Positions 43,122 to 52,118 of a stretch of DNA of 64,000 nt are shown in pieces. The first letter of the stretch is position 1, and the number at the start of each line of letters is the position of its first letter. Below the pieces are notes generated by a model that ran no database searches, was not told the DNA's origin, and saw nothing but the letters and a program-made list of their open reading frames with translations. The stretch is from Chitinophaga lutea (GTDB lineage Bacteria; Bacteroidota; Bacteroidia; Chitinophagales; Chitinophagaceae): assembly GCF_003813775.1 (NCBI RefSeq), contig NZ_RPDH01000001.1:2972098-3036097 (forward strand). The letters run 5' to 3'. The position numbers were made by a program, and so were the translations under genes.

Positions 43122-44855
43122 ATGAAACAATGCTGCTTCGTACTAATTCCGCTATTTTTCTTTTTTGCCTGCAAGAACCGCACTGGCTCGAAAGAGCGTC
43201 AGTCGTCGGATAAAGTTTCCCAGTCCGTCGGCTGTTATGTTCCGCGTACCAACGACAAGGACTGGTATACTTCCGGAAAGAAAGCGCCCCTCTTTGAAGG
43301 GCTCGGGGGTATTGATTTCAGGATTTCAACGTCCGTTGAGGCTGCACAAACATACTTTAACCAGGGAATGATGCTGGCTTATGGGTTTAACCATGCGGAA
43401 GCGGCCAGGTCGTTTTATGAAGCAACGCGGCTTGATTCTACCTGCGCCATGGCATATTGGGGCTTTGCGTATGTTTTGGGGCCCAATTATAATGGCGGAA
43501 TGGAAGAGGATAATTTCCAACGTGCCTACGAGGCTGCCGTTAAAGCACAGTCGCTTTCCAAAAACTGCACGCCCAAAGAAATTGCGCTGATCGGGGCATT
43601 GGCCGCCCGGTATGTAAAACAGCCGCCGGCGGACCGCAGCCCCCTGGACATTGCCTATGCTTCGGCGATGAAAAAGGTATATACCCGGTTTCCTTCCGAT
43701 CCGGATATAGGGGCATTGTATGCAGAAGCAGTGATGGACCTTCACCCATGGGATCTCTATGATAAAAAGACAAAAGCGCCCAAAGCATGGACGCCCGAAG
43801 TGCTCAGTGTATTGGAGCACCTGATGAAGATCCATCCGCAGCATCCCGGCGCGCATCATTTTTACATACATGCCCTGGAGGCTTCCGCTACTCCGGAAAA
43901 AGCGCTGGCCAGTGCAAGGTTGCTGGAGACATTGGTACCGGGGGCAGGCCACCTGTTGCATATGCCTTCGCATATTTACATCAATACCGGCGATTATCAC
44001 CTCGGGTCGCTCTCCAATATACGCGCGGTGGAGGTGGACAGCATTTATACGACGGCATGTCATGCCCAGGGTGCCTATCCTTTGGGGTATTTCCCGCATA
44101 ACTACCATTTCCTGGCGGCTACCGCAACCCTGGAAGGCAATGCAAAGCTGGCCTGGGAAGCTGCGCGGAAACTCCGGGAGCATACTGCTGAAGACGTCAT
44201 GCGTATGCCCGGGTGGGGGACGTTACAGCACTATTATACCATTCCACTCTATATAGCGGTAAAATTATCGATGTGGGACACGATTGCTGCGGCCCCATCG
44301 CCGGAAAGAGATCTCGTATATCCCCGGGCCATCTGGCATTACGCCAGGGGCATGGCTTTCCTGGGAAAGCATGATGCCGCACGTGCCAAAAAAGAAATGG
44401 ATAGCCTGAATGTATTGGCTGCCGACACCACCCTGCAGGATCTGACTATCTGGAATATTAATACCTGCGCCGATCTTGTACAGATTGCCGCGAAGGTGCT
44501 GTCGGCGGGCATAGCTTTGCAGCAGGGGGAATCGGGGCGCTCCGTTGCTTTGCTGAAAGAAGCGGTAGCCATGGAAGATCTTCTCAACTACAACGAGCCG
44601 CCGGACTGGTTTTTCTCGGTACGGCACCATTTGGGGGCGGTGTTGCTCAAAGCGGGAAAACATAAGGATGCGGAGGAAGTCTATCGCCAGGATCTGAAGA
44701 CCTGGCGGAAGAACGGTTGGGCATTGAAGGGCTTATACAGGGCTTTGGAGCTGCAAAACAGGAATGATGAGGCCCGTGTAGCGCACGCGGCTTTTGACGA
44801 AGCGTGGAAGTATGCAGATATGAAAATTAATTCTTCTTCGAGTATGACCGATTAG
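43122..44855 (+). CDS. TPR-repeat lipoprotein
   Basis: 577 residues from the ATG at 43122, which gives a clear lipoprotein signal (MKQCCFVLIPLFFFFAC). The mature part is mostly helical with tetratricopeptide-like repeats (AQTYFNQGMMLAYGFNHAEA, CAMAYWGFAYVLGPNYN, GKHKDAEEVYRQDLKTW). A His-rich conserved block HPGAHHFYIHALEA...HLLHMPSHIYI at about 275-330 could bind metal or haem. This family is widespread in Bacteroidota and myxobacteria without a known role. It is monocistronic. Confidence 0.82.
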   Translation: MKQCCFVLIPLFFFFACKNRTGSKERQSSDKVSQSVGCYVPRTNDKDWYTSGKKAPLFEGLGGIDFRISTSVEAAQTYFNQGMMLAYGFNHAEAARSFYEATRLDSTCAMAYWGFAYVLGPNYNGGMEEDNFQRAYEAAVKAQSLSKNCTPKEIALIGALAARYVKQPPADRSPLDIAYASAMKKVYTRFPSDPDIGALYAEAVMDLHPWDLYDKKTKAPKAWTPEVLSVLEHLMKIHPQHPGAHHFYIHALEASATPEKALASARLLETLVPGAGHLLHMPSHIYINTGDYHLGSLSNIRAVEVDSIYTTACHAQGAYPLGYFPHNYHFLAATATLEGNAKLAWEAARKLREHTAEDVMRMPGWGTLQHYYTIPLYIAVKLSMWDTIAAAPSPERDLVYPRAIWHYARGMAFLGKHDAARAKKEMDSLNVLAADTTLQDLTIWNINTCADLVQIAAKVLSAGIALQQGESGRSVALLKEAVAMEDLLNYNEPPDWFFSVRHHLGAVLLKAGKHKDAEEVYRQDLKTWRKNGWALKGLYRALELQNRNDEARVAHAAFDEAWKYADMKINSSSSMTD

Positions 44856-44945
44856 AAAGTACTGCTATATGTACTCCAGTCCGCTGGCCTGGGTCGAGAA
44901 AATCCTCTCCAGGCACCCCGTTTTCGTAAGCGCGATCGGCCTGTA

Positions 44946-44978
44946 AAAGAAAAAGGGTTGCCCTTGATGAGCAACCCT
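44946..44978 (-). terminator. Terminator of tRNA-Glu
   Basis: A perfect 8-bp stem (44954-44961 with 44971-44978) is followed on the minus strand by a T-rich run. It starts 10 bp after the tRNA 3' end. Confidence 0.85.
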
Positions 44979-44987
44979 AACATTCAG

Positions 44988-45059
44988 TACCGCGTACGGG
45001 AGTCGAACCCGTCATTCCTCCGTGAAAGGGAGGCGTCTTAGCCGATTGACCAACGCGGC
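44988..45059 (-). tRNA. tRNA-Glu (anticodon TTC)
   Basis: The reverse strand folds into a 72-nt cloverleaf. The acceptor stem is GCCGCGT/ACGCGGT with a G-U first pair. The D-arm contains GGTCAATCGGCTAAGAC. The anticodon stem CCTCC/GGAGG encloses the loop CTTTCAC (anticodon TTC), and the T-arm is GACGGGTTCGACTCCCGT. CCA is not encoded. It has its own promoter and terminator and lies between the TPR lipoprotein gene and gapA. Confidence 0.95.
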
Positions 45060-45078
45060 ATTCCCTCATTTGGGATTG

Positions 45079-45109
45079 CAAAGGTATAATCCATTTTAGA
45101 ATTTCCAAA
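45079..45109 (-). promoter_or_regulatory. Promoter of tRNA-Glu
   Basis: On the minus strand TTTG (45106-45109) is separated by 19 bp from TACCTTTG (45079-45086). This is a full match to the Bacteroidota promoter consensus, 19 bp ahead of the mature tRNA 5' end. Confidence 0.8.
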
Positions 45110-45135
45110 AAAATTTTACTTAACGCAAATATCTG

Positions 45136-45166
45136 TTGATTAATACCGGCAGAGCATGTATTTTCG
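45136..45166 (+). promoter_or_regulatory. Probable gapA promoter
   Basis: TTG (45136-45138), 20 bp, then TATTTTCG (45159-45166), one mismatch from TAnnTTTG. It lies 36 bp ahead of the gapA ATG. Confidence 0.5.
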
Positions 45167-45202
45167 CCTTTCGATTTTTTCATCTACAAACTACAGTGTA
45201 AA

Positions 45203-46219
45203 ATGGGAACGACTCTCAAAATTGGTATTAATGGCTTCGGGCGTATCGGCCGCCTGGTGTACCGTCAGATTTATAACATGCCCGGTATTGACGTAGTGGC
45301 TATCAACGACCTTACAAGCCCAGCCGTTTTAGCGCACCTGCTGAAATATGACTCCGCACAAGGTAGATTTGGACAGGAAGTGAAGCACAGCGACAATTCC
45401 ATCTCCGTAAACGGGGAGGAAGTGAAAATATATGCCCAGAAGGACCCTTCGCAGATTCCGTGGAAAAACCACGACATCGATGTGGTGATTGAATGTACAG
45501 GGTTCTTTACCGATAAAGCAAAAGCAGAAGCACACATCACCGCCGGCGCAAAACGCGTGGTGATTTCCGCTCCCGCTACCGGTGACCTGAAAACCGTTGT
45601 TTACAATGTAAACCACAACATCCTGGATGGCAGCGAAACCGTGATCTCCTGCGCTTCCTGCACCACCAACTGTCTGGCTCCGATGGCCCAGGTGATGAAC
45701 GAAAAATTCGGCATCGTTACCGGCCTGATGACCACCATTCACGCTTACACCAACGACCAGAACACCCTGGATGCTCCGCACCCCAAAGGTGATCTGCGCC
45801 GCGCCCGCGCTGCAGCCGCCAACATCGTGCCCAACAGCACCGGCGCCGCTAAAGCCATCGGCCTCGTTCTGCCCGAGCTGAAAGGTAAACTGGATGGTAA
45901 CGCGCAACGTGTTCCCACCATCACCGGCTCCCTCACCGAGCTCACCACCATCCTCAGCAAAAAAGTAACTGCCGAAGAAGTGAACGCTGCCATGAAAGCC
46001 GCTTCCAATGAGTCTTTCGGTTATACTGAAGACGAAATCGTAAGCTCCGACATCATCGGTATCAACTTCGGTTCACTGTTCGATGCCACCCAAACGAAAG
46101 TAATGACGCAGGGCGACATCCAGATGGTGAAAACCGTTTCCTGGTACGATAACGAAATGAGCTATGTGTCTCAACTGGTGCGTACTGTAAAACATTTTGC
46201 AGGCCTGATCAGCAAATAA
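45203..46219 (+). CDS. gapA: Type I glyceraldehyde-3-phosphate dehydrogenase
   Basis: A 338-residue protein of full length. The NAD-binding start is [16 protein letters not shown], and the catalytic Cys is C153 in [12 protein letters not shown], followed by the active-site [14 protein letters not shown]. It oxidises glyceraldehyde-3-phosphate to 1,3-bisphosphoglycerate with NAD in glycolysis. It is followed by a hairpin with a T-tract and then pgk, the next enzyme of the pathway, so some read-through may link them at different levels. Codon use is strongly biased, as expected for a highly expressed gene. Confidence 0.98.
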   Translation: MGTTLKIGINGFGRIGRLVYRQIYNMPGIDVVAINDLTSPAVLAHLLKYDSAQGRFGQEVKHSDNSISVNGEEVKIYAQKDPSQIPWKNHDIDVVIECTGFFTDKAKAEAHITAGAKRVVISAPATGDLKTVVYNVNHNILDGSETVISCASCTTNCLAPMAQVMNEKFGIVTGLMTTIHAYTNDQNTLDAPHPKGDLRRARAAAANIVPNSTGAAKAIGLVLPELKGKLDGNAQRVPTITGSLTELTTILSKKVTAEEVNAAMKAASNESFGYTEDEIVSSDIIGINFGSLFDATQTKVMTQGDIQMVKTVSWYDNEMSYVSQLVRTVKHFAGLISK

Positions 46220-46240
46220 GCGGATCTCCCGATATTGCCA

Positions 46241-46285
46241 ACCCTCCGCGAAACGCTGATTCAGCGCCAGGCGGAGGGTTTTTTC
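46241..46285 (+). terminator. Terminator or attenuator between gapA and pgk
   Basis: A 9-bp stem (46241-46249 with 46271-46279) is followed by T6. Its position inside the gapA-pgk pair suggests partial termination that lets gapA be expressed above pgk. Confidence 0.8.
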
Positions 46286-46308
46286 TTACCATTTCTAAAT
46301 TCTTCACA

Positions 46309-47505
46309 ATGAGCAAGTTCTCAAGCCACTCCTTCAAAGGCCAGAAAGCCCTGATCCGCGTCGACTTTAACGTTCCCCTCAACGATAAATTCGAAATCAC
46401 CGACGATAACCGCATGCAGGCTGCCGTGCCCACCATCAAAAAAATACTGGCGGACGGTGGCGCCGTGATACTCATGAGCCACCTCGGCCGCCCGAAAGAC
46501 GGCCCTACCGATAAATATTCCCTTAAACACCTGGTATATCACCTGGTCAGCCTGCTGGGCGGTACCACGGTAAAATTCGCGGAAGACTGCGTGGGCGAAG
46601 CTGCCGAAAAAGCCGCTTCCAACCTGCAGATGGGCGAAGTGCTACTGCTCGAAAACCTGCGTTTCCATAAAGAAGAGGAGAAAGGCGACAAAGCTTTCGC
46701 CGAAAAACTCTCCAAACTGGGCGACGTATATGTAAACGACGCCTTCGGTACCGCACACCGCGCGCATGCCTCCACAGCCGTGATCGCTGAGTTTTTCCCC
46801 GGCGATAAAAAGATGTTCGGCCTGCTGATGGAAGCGGAAACGCTCAGCGCCGAAAAGGTACTCCACAGCGCAGAGAAACCCTTCACCGCCATTCTCGGCG
46901 GCGCCAAGGTGAGCGATAAGATCCTGATCATCGAAAATCTCATGAACAAAGCCGATAACATCATTATCGGCGGAGGTATGGCTTACACCTTCCTGAAGGC
47001 GCAGGGCAAAGAAATCGGCAACTCCCTCGTGGAAAATGATAAACTGGACCTGGCGCTGGAGCTGCTGGCGAAAGCCAAATCACTGGGCGTTCAGCTGCTC
47101 ATTCCCGAAGATTCCATCGCGGCGGACAAATTCGCTGCCGACGCCAACACGCAGGAAGTAAGCAACGACAATATTCCCACCGGCTGGATGGGCCTCGATA
47201 TCGGTAAAAAATCCATCGCGAAATTCAGCGAAGTGATCGCCGCATCCAAAACCATCCTCTGGAACGGCCCCATGGGCGTGTTCGAGATGCCGGCTTTCCA
47301 GGGCGGTACCAAAGCCGTGGCCGATGCCATCGTGAAAGCAACGGAAGCAGGCGCCTTCTCCCTCGTGGGCGGTGGCGACTCCGTAGCAGCGGTCAATCAG
47401 TTCGGGCTGGCCGATAAGGTAAGTTATGTATCCACCGGCGGCGGCGCCATGCTGGAGTACTTTGAAGGAAAAGTGCTGCCGGGTATCGCGGCCATCAAAT
47501 CATAA
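46309..47505 (+). CDS. pgk: Phosphoglycerate kinase
   Basis: A 398-residue protein of full length. Landmarks are [12 protein letters not shown] (signature), [51 protein letters not shown], and the C-terminal GGGDSVAAV and [12 protein letters not shown] for nucleotide binding. It transfers phosphate from 1,3-bisphosphoglycerate to ADP. It follows gapA by 89 bp and ends at a strong terminator. Confidence 0.98.
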   Translation: MSKFSSHSFKGQKALIRVDFNVPLNDKFEITDDNRMQAAVPTIKKILADGGAVILMSHLGRPKDGPTDKYSLKHLVYHLVSLLGGTTVKFAEDCVGEAAEKAASNLQMGEVLLLENLRFHKEEEKGDKAFAEKLSKLGDVYVNDAFGTAHRAHASTAVIAEFFPGDKKMFGLLMEAETLSAEKVLHSAEKPFTAILGGAKVSDKILIIENLMNKADNIIIGGGMAYTFLKAQGKEIGNSLVENDKLDLALELLAKAKSLGVQLLIPEDSIAADKFAADANTQEVSNDNIPTGWMGLDIGKKSIAKFSEVIAASKTILWNGPMGVFEMPAFQGGTKAVADAIVKATEAGAFSLVGGGDSVAAVNQFGLADKVSYVSTGGGAMLEYFEGKVLPGIAAIKS

Positions 47506-47522
47506 AGCCATCGGTTCATAAA

Positions 47523-47560
47523 AGAAAAAGGCGCCCAGATAGCCATCGGGGCGCCTTTTT
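47523..47560 (+). terminator. Terminator after pgk
   Basis: A 7-bp GC-rich stem (47530-47536 with 47549-47555) has an A-rich run before it and T6 after it. It could also act on the minus strand. Confidence 0.88.
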
Positions 47561-47568
47561 TATGCTGT

Positions 47569-47747
47569 TTAGCCATTTCCGCAATGCGGGTGGGAATAAA
47601 GATTGATTTCATTTGACCCATTCCGCGGCTGCGAAACAACCTGCTCATTGCCGCAGGAATAAAGAACTGATTTTCCCCAAGCACCTAGAAACAGGAAATG
47701 GGTTTATTTGCTCATTTCCGCAAAATACTGGTGGAAATAAGGAATGG
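47569..47747. repeat. Three degenerate copies of the dipeptidase 3'-end sequence
   Basis: A motif of about 35-40 bp (GC-CATTTCCGCA...GGAATAAAGA on the plus strand) occurs at about 47569-47610, 47641-47675 and 47709-47747. The third copy is the real end of the M20 gene. On the minus strand the copies encode similar tails: IFIPTRIAEMAK, FFIPAAMSR and the true YFHQYFAEMSK. Confidence 0.5.
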
Positions 47748-49074
47748 TCTCAATCCCTTTGTAGAAATTCTCCAGTCCGTATTTTTCGTTCGGTGAGTGG
47801 AGGTTGTCGCTGTCGAGCCCGAAGCCCATCAGTACGGTTTTCAGACCCAGCACTTTTTCAAACAGCGCCACGATGGGAATACTGCCGCCGCCGCGTACGG
47901 GGATAGGCTCTTTGCCAAAGGTAGCCGCAATGGCTTTGTTGGCTGCCTTGAATGCCACATGATCCGTAGGCGTTACATATGGAGAACCGCCGTGGTGGGC
48001 GCTTACTTTTACTTTGACAGACTTCGGCGCGATTTTCTCGAAATGCGCTTTGAACAGGTCGGAGATTTTCACCCAGTCCTGGTTAGGCACCAGGCGCATG
48101 GAAATTTTGGCGAACGCTTTGGATGGCAGCACCGTTTTCGCGCCTTCGCCGGTGTAGCCGCCCCAGATGCCGTTCACTTCCAGCGTCGGGCGGATGCCCG
48201 TTCTTTCGATGGTGGTATAGCCTTTTTCGCCCCAGAGCTCGTCCACGCCCAGGTCCTGCTTGTACTCCGCCTCATCGAAGGGAGCTTTATTCAGGTTTTC
48301 CCGTTCCGCTGCGCTCAGTTCCTGTACGCCGTCGTAGAAACCGGGGATGGTGATGTGGTTGTTCTCGTCGTGCAGGGAAGCGATCATTTTGGCCAGGATG
48401 GTGGCCGGGTTGGCCACGGCGCCTCCGTACACGCCGGAGTGCAGGTCGCGGTTGGGACCGGTAACTTCCACTTCCATATAAGCCAGGCCGCGCAGGCCGG
48501 TGTCGATGGAAGGAGTTTCCATGCTGATCATGGAAGTATCGGAAATCAATACCACGTCGGCTTTCAGGCGTTCCTTGTTGTCGTTCAGGAAAATGCCCAG
48601 GTTATTGGAGCCCACTTCCTCTTCCCCTTCGATCATGAATTTGATGTTGCAGGGCAGGGTATTGGTTTTGATCATGGTTTCAAAAGCCTTTACGTGCATG
48701 TAAAACTGGCCTTTGTCGTCCGCGGAGCCGCGGGCGTATATTTTACCGTCTTTGATCACGGGTTCGAACGGAGGGCTGGTCCACAGGTCCAGCGGATCGG
48801 GCGGCTGTACGTCGTAGTGGCCGTACACGAGCACGGTAGGCAGGGAAGGGTCGATGATTTTGTCGCCATACACAATCGGGTGGCCGGCGGTGGGGCATAC
48901 TTCCACATGGTCGGCTCCTGCTTCCACCAGTCGTTGTTTCACGGCTTCCGCGCAGCGCTTCGTATCCTCGTTGTGCCGGGAATCCGCACTCACAGAGGGA
49001 ATCCGCAACAGGTCCAGCAATTCGTTCAGAAAACGGTCTTTATGCTGTGCCTGGTAATCTTTCCAAACTTGCAT
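47704..49074 (-). CDS. M20-family dipeptidase
   Basis: A 456-residue zinc peptidase. Metal and catalytic motifs are VLVYGHYDVQPPDP (first His, catalytic Asp), YARGSADDKGQ (bridging Asp), MIEGEEEVGSNN (catalytic Glu-Glu) and the late LDSDNLHSPNEKYG (last His). A dimerisation lid sits at about 200-330. It is cytosolic, with no signal peptide, and related to carnosinase-type (CNDP) dipeptidases. It is preceded by a long intergenic region and followed by degenerate repeats of its own 3' end. Confidence 0.93.
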   Translation of the reverse strand: MQVWKDYQAQHKDRFLNELLDLLRIPSVSADSRHNEDTKRCAEAVKQRLVEAGADHVEVCPTAGHPIVYGDKIIDPSLPTVLVYGHYDVQPPDPLDLWTSPPFEPVIKDGKIYARGSADDKGQFYMHVKAFETMIKTNTLPCNIKFMIEGEEEVGSNNLGIFLNDNKERLKADVVLISDTSMISMETPSIDTGLRGLAYMEVEVTGPNRDLHSGVYGGAVANPATILAKMIASLHDENNHITIPGFYDGVQELSAAERENLNKAPFDEAEYKQDLGVDELWGEKGYTTIERTGIRPTLEVNGIWGGYTGEGAKTVLPSKAFAKISMRLVPNQDWVKISDLFKAHFEKIAPKSVKVKVSAHHGGSPYVTPTDHVAFKAANKAIAATFGKEPIPVRGGGSIPIVALFEKVLGLKTVLMGFGLDSDNLHSPNEKYGLENFYKGIETIPYFHQYFAEMSK

Positions 49075-49333
49075 GATTGAGCTATTAAACGTTCACAATG
49101 GACGCAATTTAACGGAAAATGCCAGACCGGAAACGAATTGGTCAATAAAATTGATGAGGGGTGTGACGCAATGCCGCTGCTCCGGGTAACGCATCAAATC
49201 CCCGGCGCAGGTCATTAACCGGTATGCCGGCGAAAAGCGTTGACAGTATTGCAGGAGCATACCGCAGGCTGGCCATATAACGGATATAGCCTGCTTGTTA
49301 TCAGGAAAGCGTTGGGGGAATGATATACTGGCG

Positions 49334-49798
49334 TTATGAAATCAGTTTCTGCCGCAACAGGAACTCGAGTTTCTCATTCACATCGAGGAGTTTCTCGGTC
49401 AGCTCGCGGTTTTCCTTGCGGAGAGCGTACACTTCATAGGCCTTTTCGATGTTATGTCGAAGTTCTTCGTCGTTCCAGGGTTTGGAGAAGTATTTATATA
49501 CCTGGCCCTTGTTGATGGCGTCGATCACTGCATTGATATCGGCATACCCGGTCAGCAGGATGCGGATGGGCTCAGGATATTTGGCCAGTATCGATTCAAA
49601 AAATTCAATCCCCGTCATCTTGGGCATACGCTGGTCCGAGATAATGATGTGAAATTCATGATCTTCCAGCAATTTGTAAGCGTCTTCAGCCGATTCTGCC
49701 GTTTGTACCGTATAAATCCTCCTGAAAGACGCCTTAAATGCATTCAGGTTATGTATCTCATCATCGATATAGAGGATGTGAATGTGTTGTGCACTCAT
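49334..49798 (-). CDS. Response regulator with C-terminal coiled coil
   Basis: 154 residues from the ATG at 49798 (MSAQHIHILYIDDE); longer frames add an unlikely extension. The receiver domain has the acidic D12-D13, phospho-acceptor D55 in IIISDQRMPKMTG, Thr in LLTGYAD and Lys in FSKPWNDEELR. The FSKPWND block is typical of receivers linked to HD-GYP or serine phosphatase outputs, but here the output is only a Leu/Glu-rich helix (about 118-154), likely a coiled coil for partner binding. No kinase is nearby. Confidence 0.9.
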   Translation of the reverse strand: MSAQHIHILYIDDEIHNLNAFKASFRRIYTVQTAESAEDAYKLLEDHEFHIIISDQRMPKMTGIEFFESILAKYPEPIRILLTGYADINAVIDAINKGQVYKYFSKPWNDEELRHNIEKAYEVYALRKENRELTEKLLDVNEKLEFLLRQKLIS

Positions 49799-50122
49799 TA
49801 TTAACGCAGTAGAGTAATGTAATTTAATAAAAATAAATGAGTTCGTAAAATCGAAGAACTGCTTAAAAAAACATGTAGTTGCATTCCAGTAACTGAACAC
49901 CGTCATGGTTAGTCCACAAAACCAATGCCGGTAAAATCCATGTCAAACATAGATATTTTTTGTTATCCGGCATGCAATTTTTAGACGATTGCTATTACTT
50001 AATTCGTAACCGCTGGAAGTAGCCGGTTTATCGCTGCCGGATTAAACCTTGTTTTGCGCTTTCCGTTATTTCTTGTAGGTTTGATTATACCCTTTCCTAA
50101 CTTTATTAAAAAAAGATAGAAT
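49799..50122. other. Divergent intergenic region between response regulator and lemA
   Basis: 324 bp, AT-rich, with no gene. On the minus strand TATGTTTG (49944-49951) fits a -7 box for the response regulator with a long leader. On the plus strand TAACTTTA about 25 bp before lemA is a near-match -7 box. Confidence 0.4.
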
Positions 50123-50707
50123 ATGAAAACAGGCATCATCGTGATCATTGTACTGGCACTTTTAACAATTTTCGGGTGCAACAAGTACAACGGGCTCGTG
50201 AAGAAAGAAGAATCAGTACAGAAAGCATGGGGGAATGTGGAGACCCAGTATCAGCGCCGGGCCGATCTGGTCGACAATCTGGTAAACACGGTGAAAGGTT
50301 CCGCCAATTTCGAGCAGGAAACCCTCACCAAAGTAATCGAAGCGCGTTCCAAAGCGTCTTCTGTTCAAATCAATCCCGGTGAACTCACTCCTGAAAAAAT
50401 CGCACAATTCCAGCAGGCGCAGGGCGAACTGAGCGGCGCGTTGAGCCGTTTGCTGGTAACGGTGGAAAAATATCCGGAACTGCGCACCACGGAACAGTTT
50501 CAGACGCTCATGGCGCAACTGGAAGGCACGGAAAACCGTATCGCCGTAAGCCGTAACGACTTCAACGCATCGGTAAACGACTTTAACAGCAGTGTGCGCA
50601 CTTTCCCCAATAATGTGATCGGCGGTATGTTCGGATTCGCCGCAAAAGGCTACTTCAAAGCAGCCGAAGGTTCCGACAAGGCGCCGAAAGTAGATTTCGG
50701 TAAATAA
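50123..50707 (+). CDS. lemA: LemA-family protein
   Basis: A 194-residue protein with an N-terminal signal/anchor (IIVIIVLALLTIFGC). The Cys at residue 19 gives it a lipoprotein-like character. The long helical hairpin shows YNGLVKKEESVQKAWGNVETQYQRR and the LemA signature NRIAVSRNDFNASVNDFN...RTFPNN. Its function is not established; it is regularly found with TPM-domain genes, as here, and envelope stress or assembly roles have been proposed. The first TPM gene starts about 105 bp later. Confidence 0.93.
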   Translation: MKTGIIVIIVLALLTIFGCNKYNGLVKKEESVQKAWGNVETQYQRRADLVDNLVNTVKGSANFEQETLTKVIEARSKASSVQINPGELTPEKIAQFQQAQGELSGALSRLLVTVEKYPELRTTEQFQTLMAQLEGTENRIAVSRNDFNASVNDFNSSVRTFPNNVIGGMFGFAAKGYFKAAEGSDKAPKVDFGK

Positions 50708-50812
50708 ACTGAACGGATCAGGTATTGCGGATGGACAGCCGGCGCACGAAACATGTGCCGCCCGCCTGCCATCTGTAATACCTGATTTGCAATAGTGAAA
50801 TTCAATATTCCC

Positions 50813-51268
50813 ATGAGCCTATTTTCATTCAGGAAAAAAGAACTCTTCAACGAAGAGGAAAGAAACAGGGTCATCCAGGCCATCCGCCAGGCGGAGCGCC
50901 TCACCTCCGGCGAAATCCGGTTGTTCGTGGAAAACCGCTGTGAATACGTAGACCCCATGGACAGGGCCAGGGAAGCATTTTTATCGCTGGGCATGGACAA
51001 AACCAAACAAAGGAACGCCGTACTGCTGTACATCGCCCTGCGCGACCACCAGTTTGCCATCCTGGGTGACCAGGGGATTCATGAAAAAGTAGGCACCGAT
51101 TTCTGGCAGCGGGAAGCCATGCTGCTCAGGGAGCATTTTTCATCCAACAGGATCATCGAAGGCATAGAAGTATGCGTGAAGGAGATCGGAGAATCCCTGT
51201 TGCATTATTTCCCCTACGAATCCGGCGACGCCAACGAACTGCCGGACGATATCGTGTTCGGGAGATAA
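50813..51268 (+). CDS. TPM-domain protein (small, no signal peptide)
   Basis: 151 residues from the ATG at 50813 (MSLFSFRKKELFNEEE); a GTG 18 bp upstream is in frame. TPM landmarks are RVIQAIRQAERLTSGEIRLFVE, RNAVLLYIALRDHQFAILGDQGIHEKVG and the closing helix GIEVCVKEIGESLLHYFP. It lacks an export signal and so differs from the secreted TPM protein encoded next. It is the middle gene of a lemA-TPM-TPM cluster. Confidence 0.88.
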   Translation: MSLFSFRKKELFNEEERNRVIQAIRQAERLTSGEIRLFVENRCEYVDPMDRAREAFLSLGMDKTKQRNAVLLYIALRDHQFAILGDQGIHEKVGTDFWQREAMLLREHFSSNRIIEGIEVCVKEIGESLLHYFPYESGDANELPDDIVFGR

Positions 51269-51296
51269 ATTACACTGATTCATAAGCAACAAAGAA

Positions 51297-52082
51297 ATGA
51301 AGTTTTTCCGCTGGTTATTGATATGGAGCATCGTACTGATCGGGAACGCCGCCCTCGGGCAGGACATTCCCGCCAAGCCTAATCCACCGCGCCTGGTCAA
51401 CGACTTTGCCCAGGTGCTGCTGCAGCCCGAAGTGGATGCACTGGAAAGGAAGCTGGTGGCATACGACGACAGTACCTCCACACAAATTGCCATTGTGCTG
51501 GTAAAAACCACCGGCGATTACGACGATTTTGAATACGGGCTGAAGCTCTTCCGCGACTGGGGCATCGGCCAGGCGAAAAAGAATAACGGTATCCTGATAC
51601 TTGTGGCGGTGGGAGACCGGCGCGTGCGCATCATCACCGGCGACGGCATGGAAGGTTCCATCCCGGACGCGATTGCCTTCGGGATCGTCGATAAGATCAT
51701 TAAACCGGCTTTCCGGGAAGAACATTATTATCAGGGCCTCGATGCCGCCGTGGATAAACTCATCCTGGCGGCAGCGGGCGAATATACCGGTGTGCCCCGC
51801 AGCAAAAAGGGGCCCGGCGGCGGTAACATCCTCGGCATTATCATCATTATCATCATCCTGCTCATCCTCTTCGGCAGGGGCGGTGGCGGGCGCGGCGGCG
51901 GCCGTGTGATCAGCCGGCGGGGCGACAGCGTTTTCGGCGGCATCCTCGGCGGTATGATCGGCAGCTCGCTGGGCGGCGGTGGTGGAGGTTTCGGCGGAGG
52001 CGGCGGAGGAGGCTTTGGTGGCGGCTTCGGCGGTTTCGGCGGAGGTTCCAGCGGTGGCGGCGGCGCCGGCGGCAGCTGGTAA
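51297..52082 (+). CDS. TPM-domain membrane protein with Gly-rich tail (YgcG-like)
   Basis: A 261-residue protein with a signal peptide (to about residue 21, ALGQD), a TPM domain (about 30-150: LVNDFAQVLLQPEVDALERKL, NNGILILVAVGDRRVRIITGDGMEG) and a transmembrane helix (ILGIIIIIIILLILFG, about 178-195). The C-terminus is almost pure Gly/Ser/Phe/Arg. The Gly-rich tail is a hallmark of YgcG/TPM proteins next to LemA. The domain faces the periplasm. The start is 28 bp after the previous TPM gene. Confidence 0.92.
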   Translation: MKFFRWLLIWSIVLIGNAALGQDIPAKPNPPRLVNDFAQVLLQPEVDALERKLVAYDDSTSTQIAIVLVKTTGDYDDFEYGLKLFRDWGIGQAKKNNGILILVAVGDRRVRIITGDGMEGSIPDAIAFGIVDKIIKPAFREEHYYQGLDAAVDKLILAAAGEYTGVPRSKKGPGGGNILGIIIIIIILLILFGRGGGGRGGGRVISRRGDSVFGGILGGMIGSSLGGGGGGFGGGGGGGFGGGFGGFGGGSSGGGGAGGSW

Positions 52083-52118
52083 TGCAGTGGAAATTCTTCA
52101 CTCCTAATAGCTTTTATC

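Noticed and set aside
47797-49080. A 427-codon frame antisense to the M20 dipeptidase
   Set aside because: It covers the dipeptidase gene in the opposite direction and shows no family pattern.
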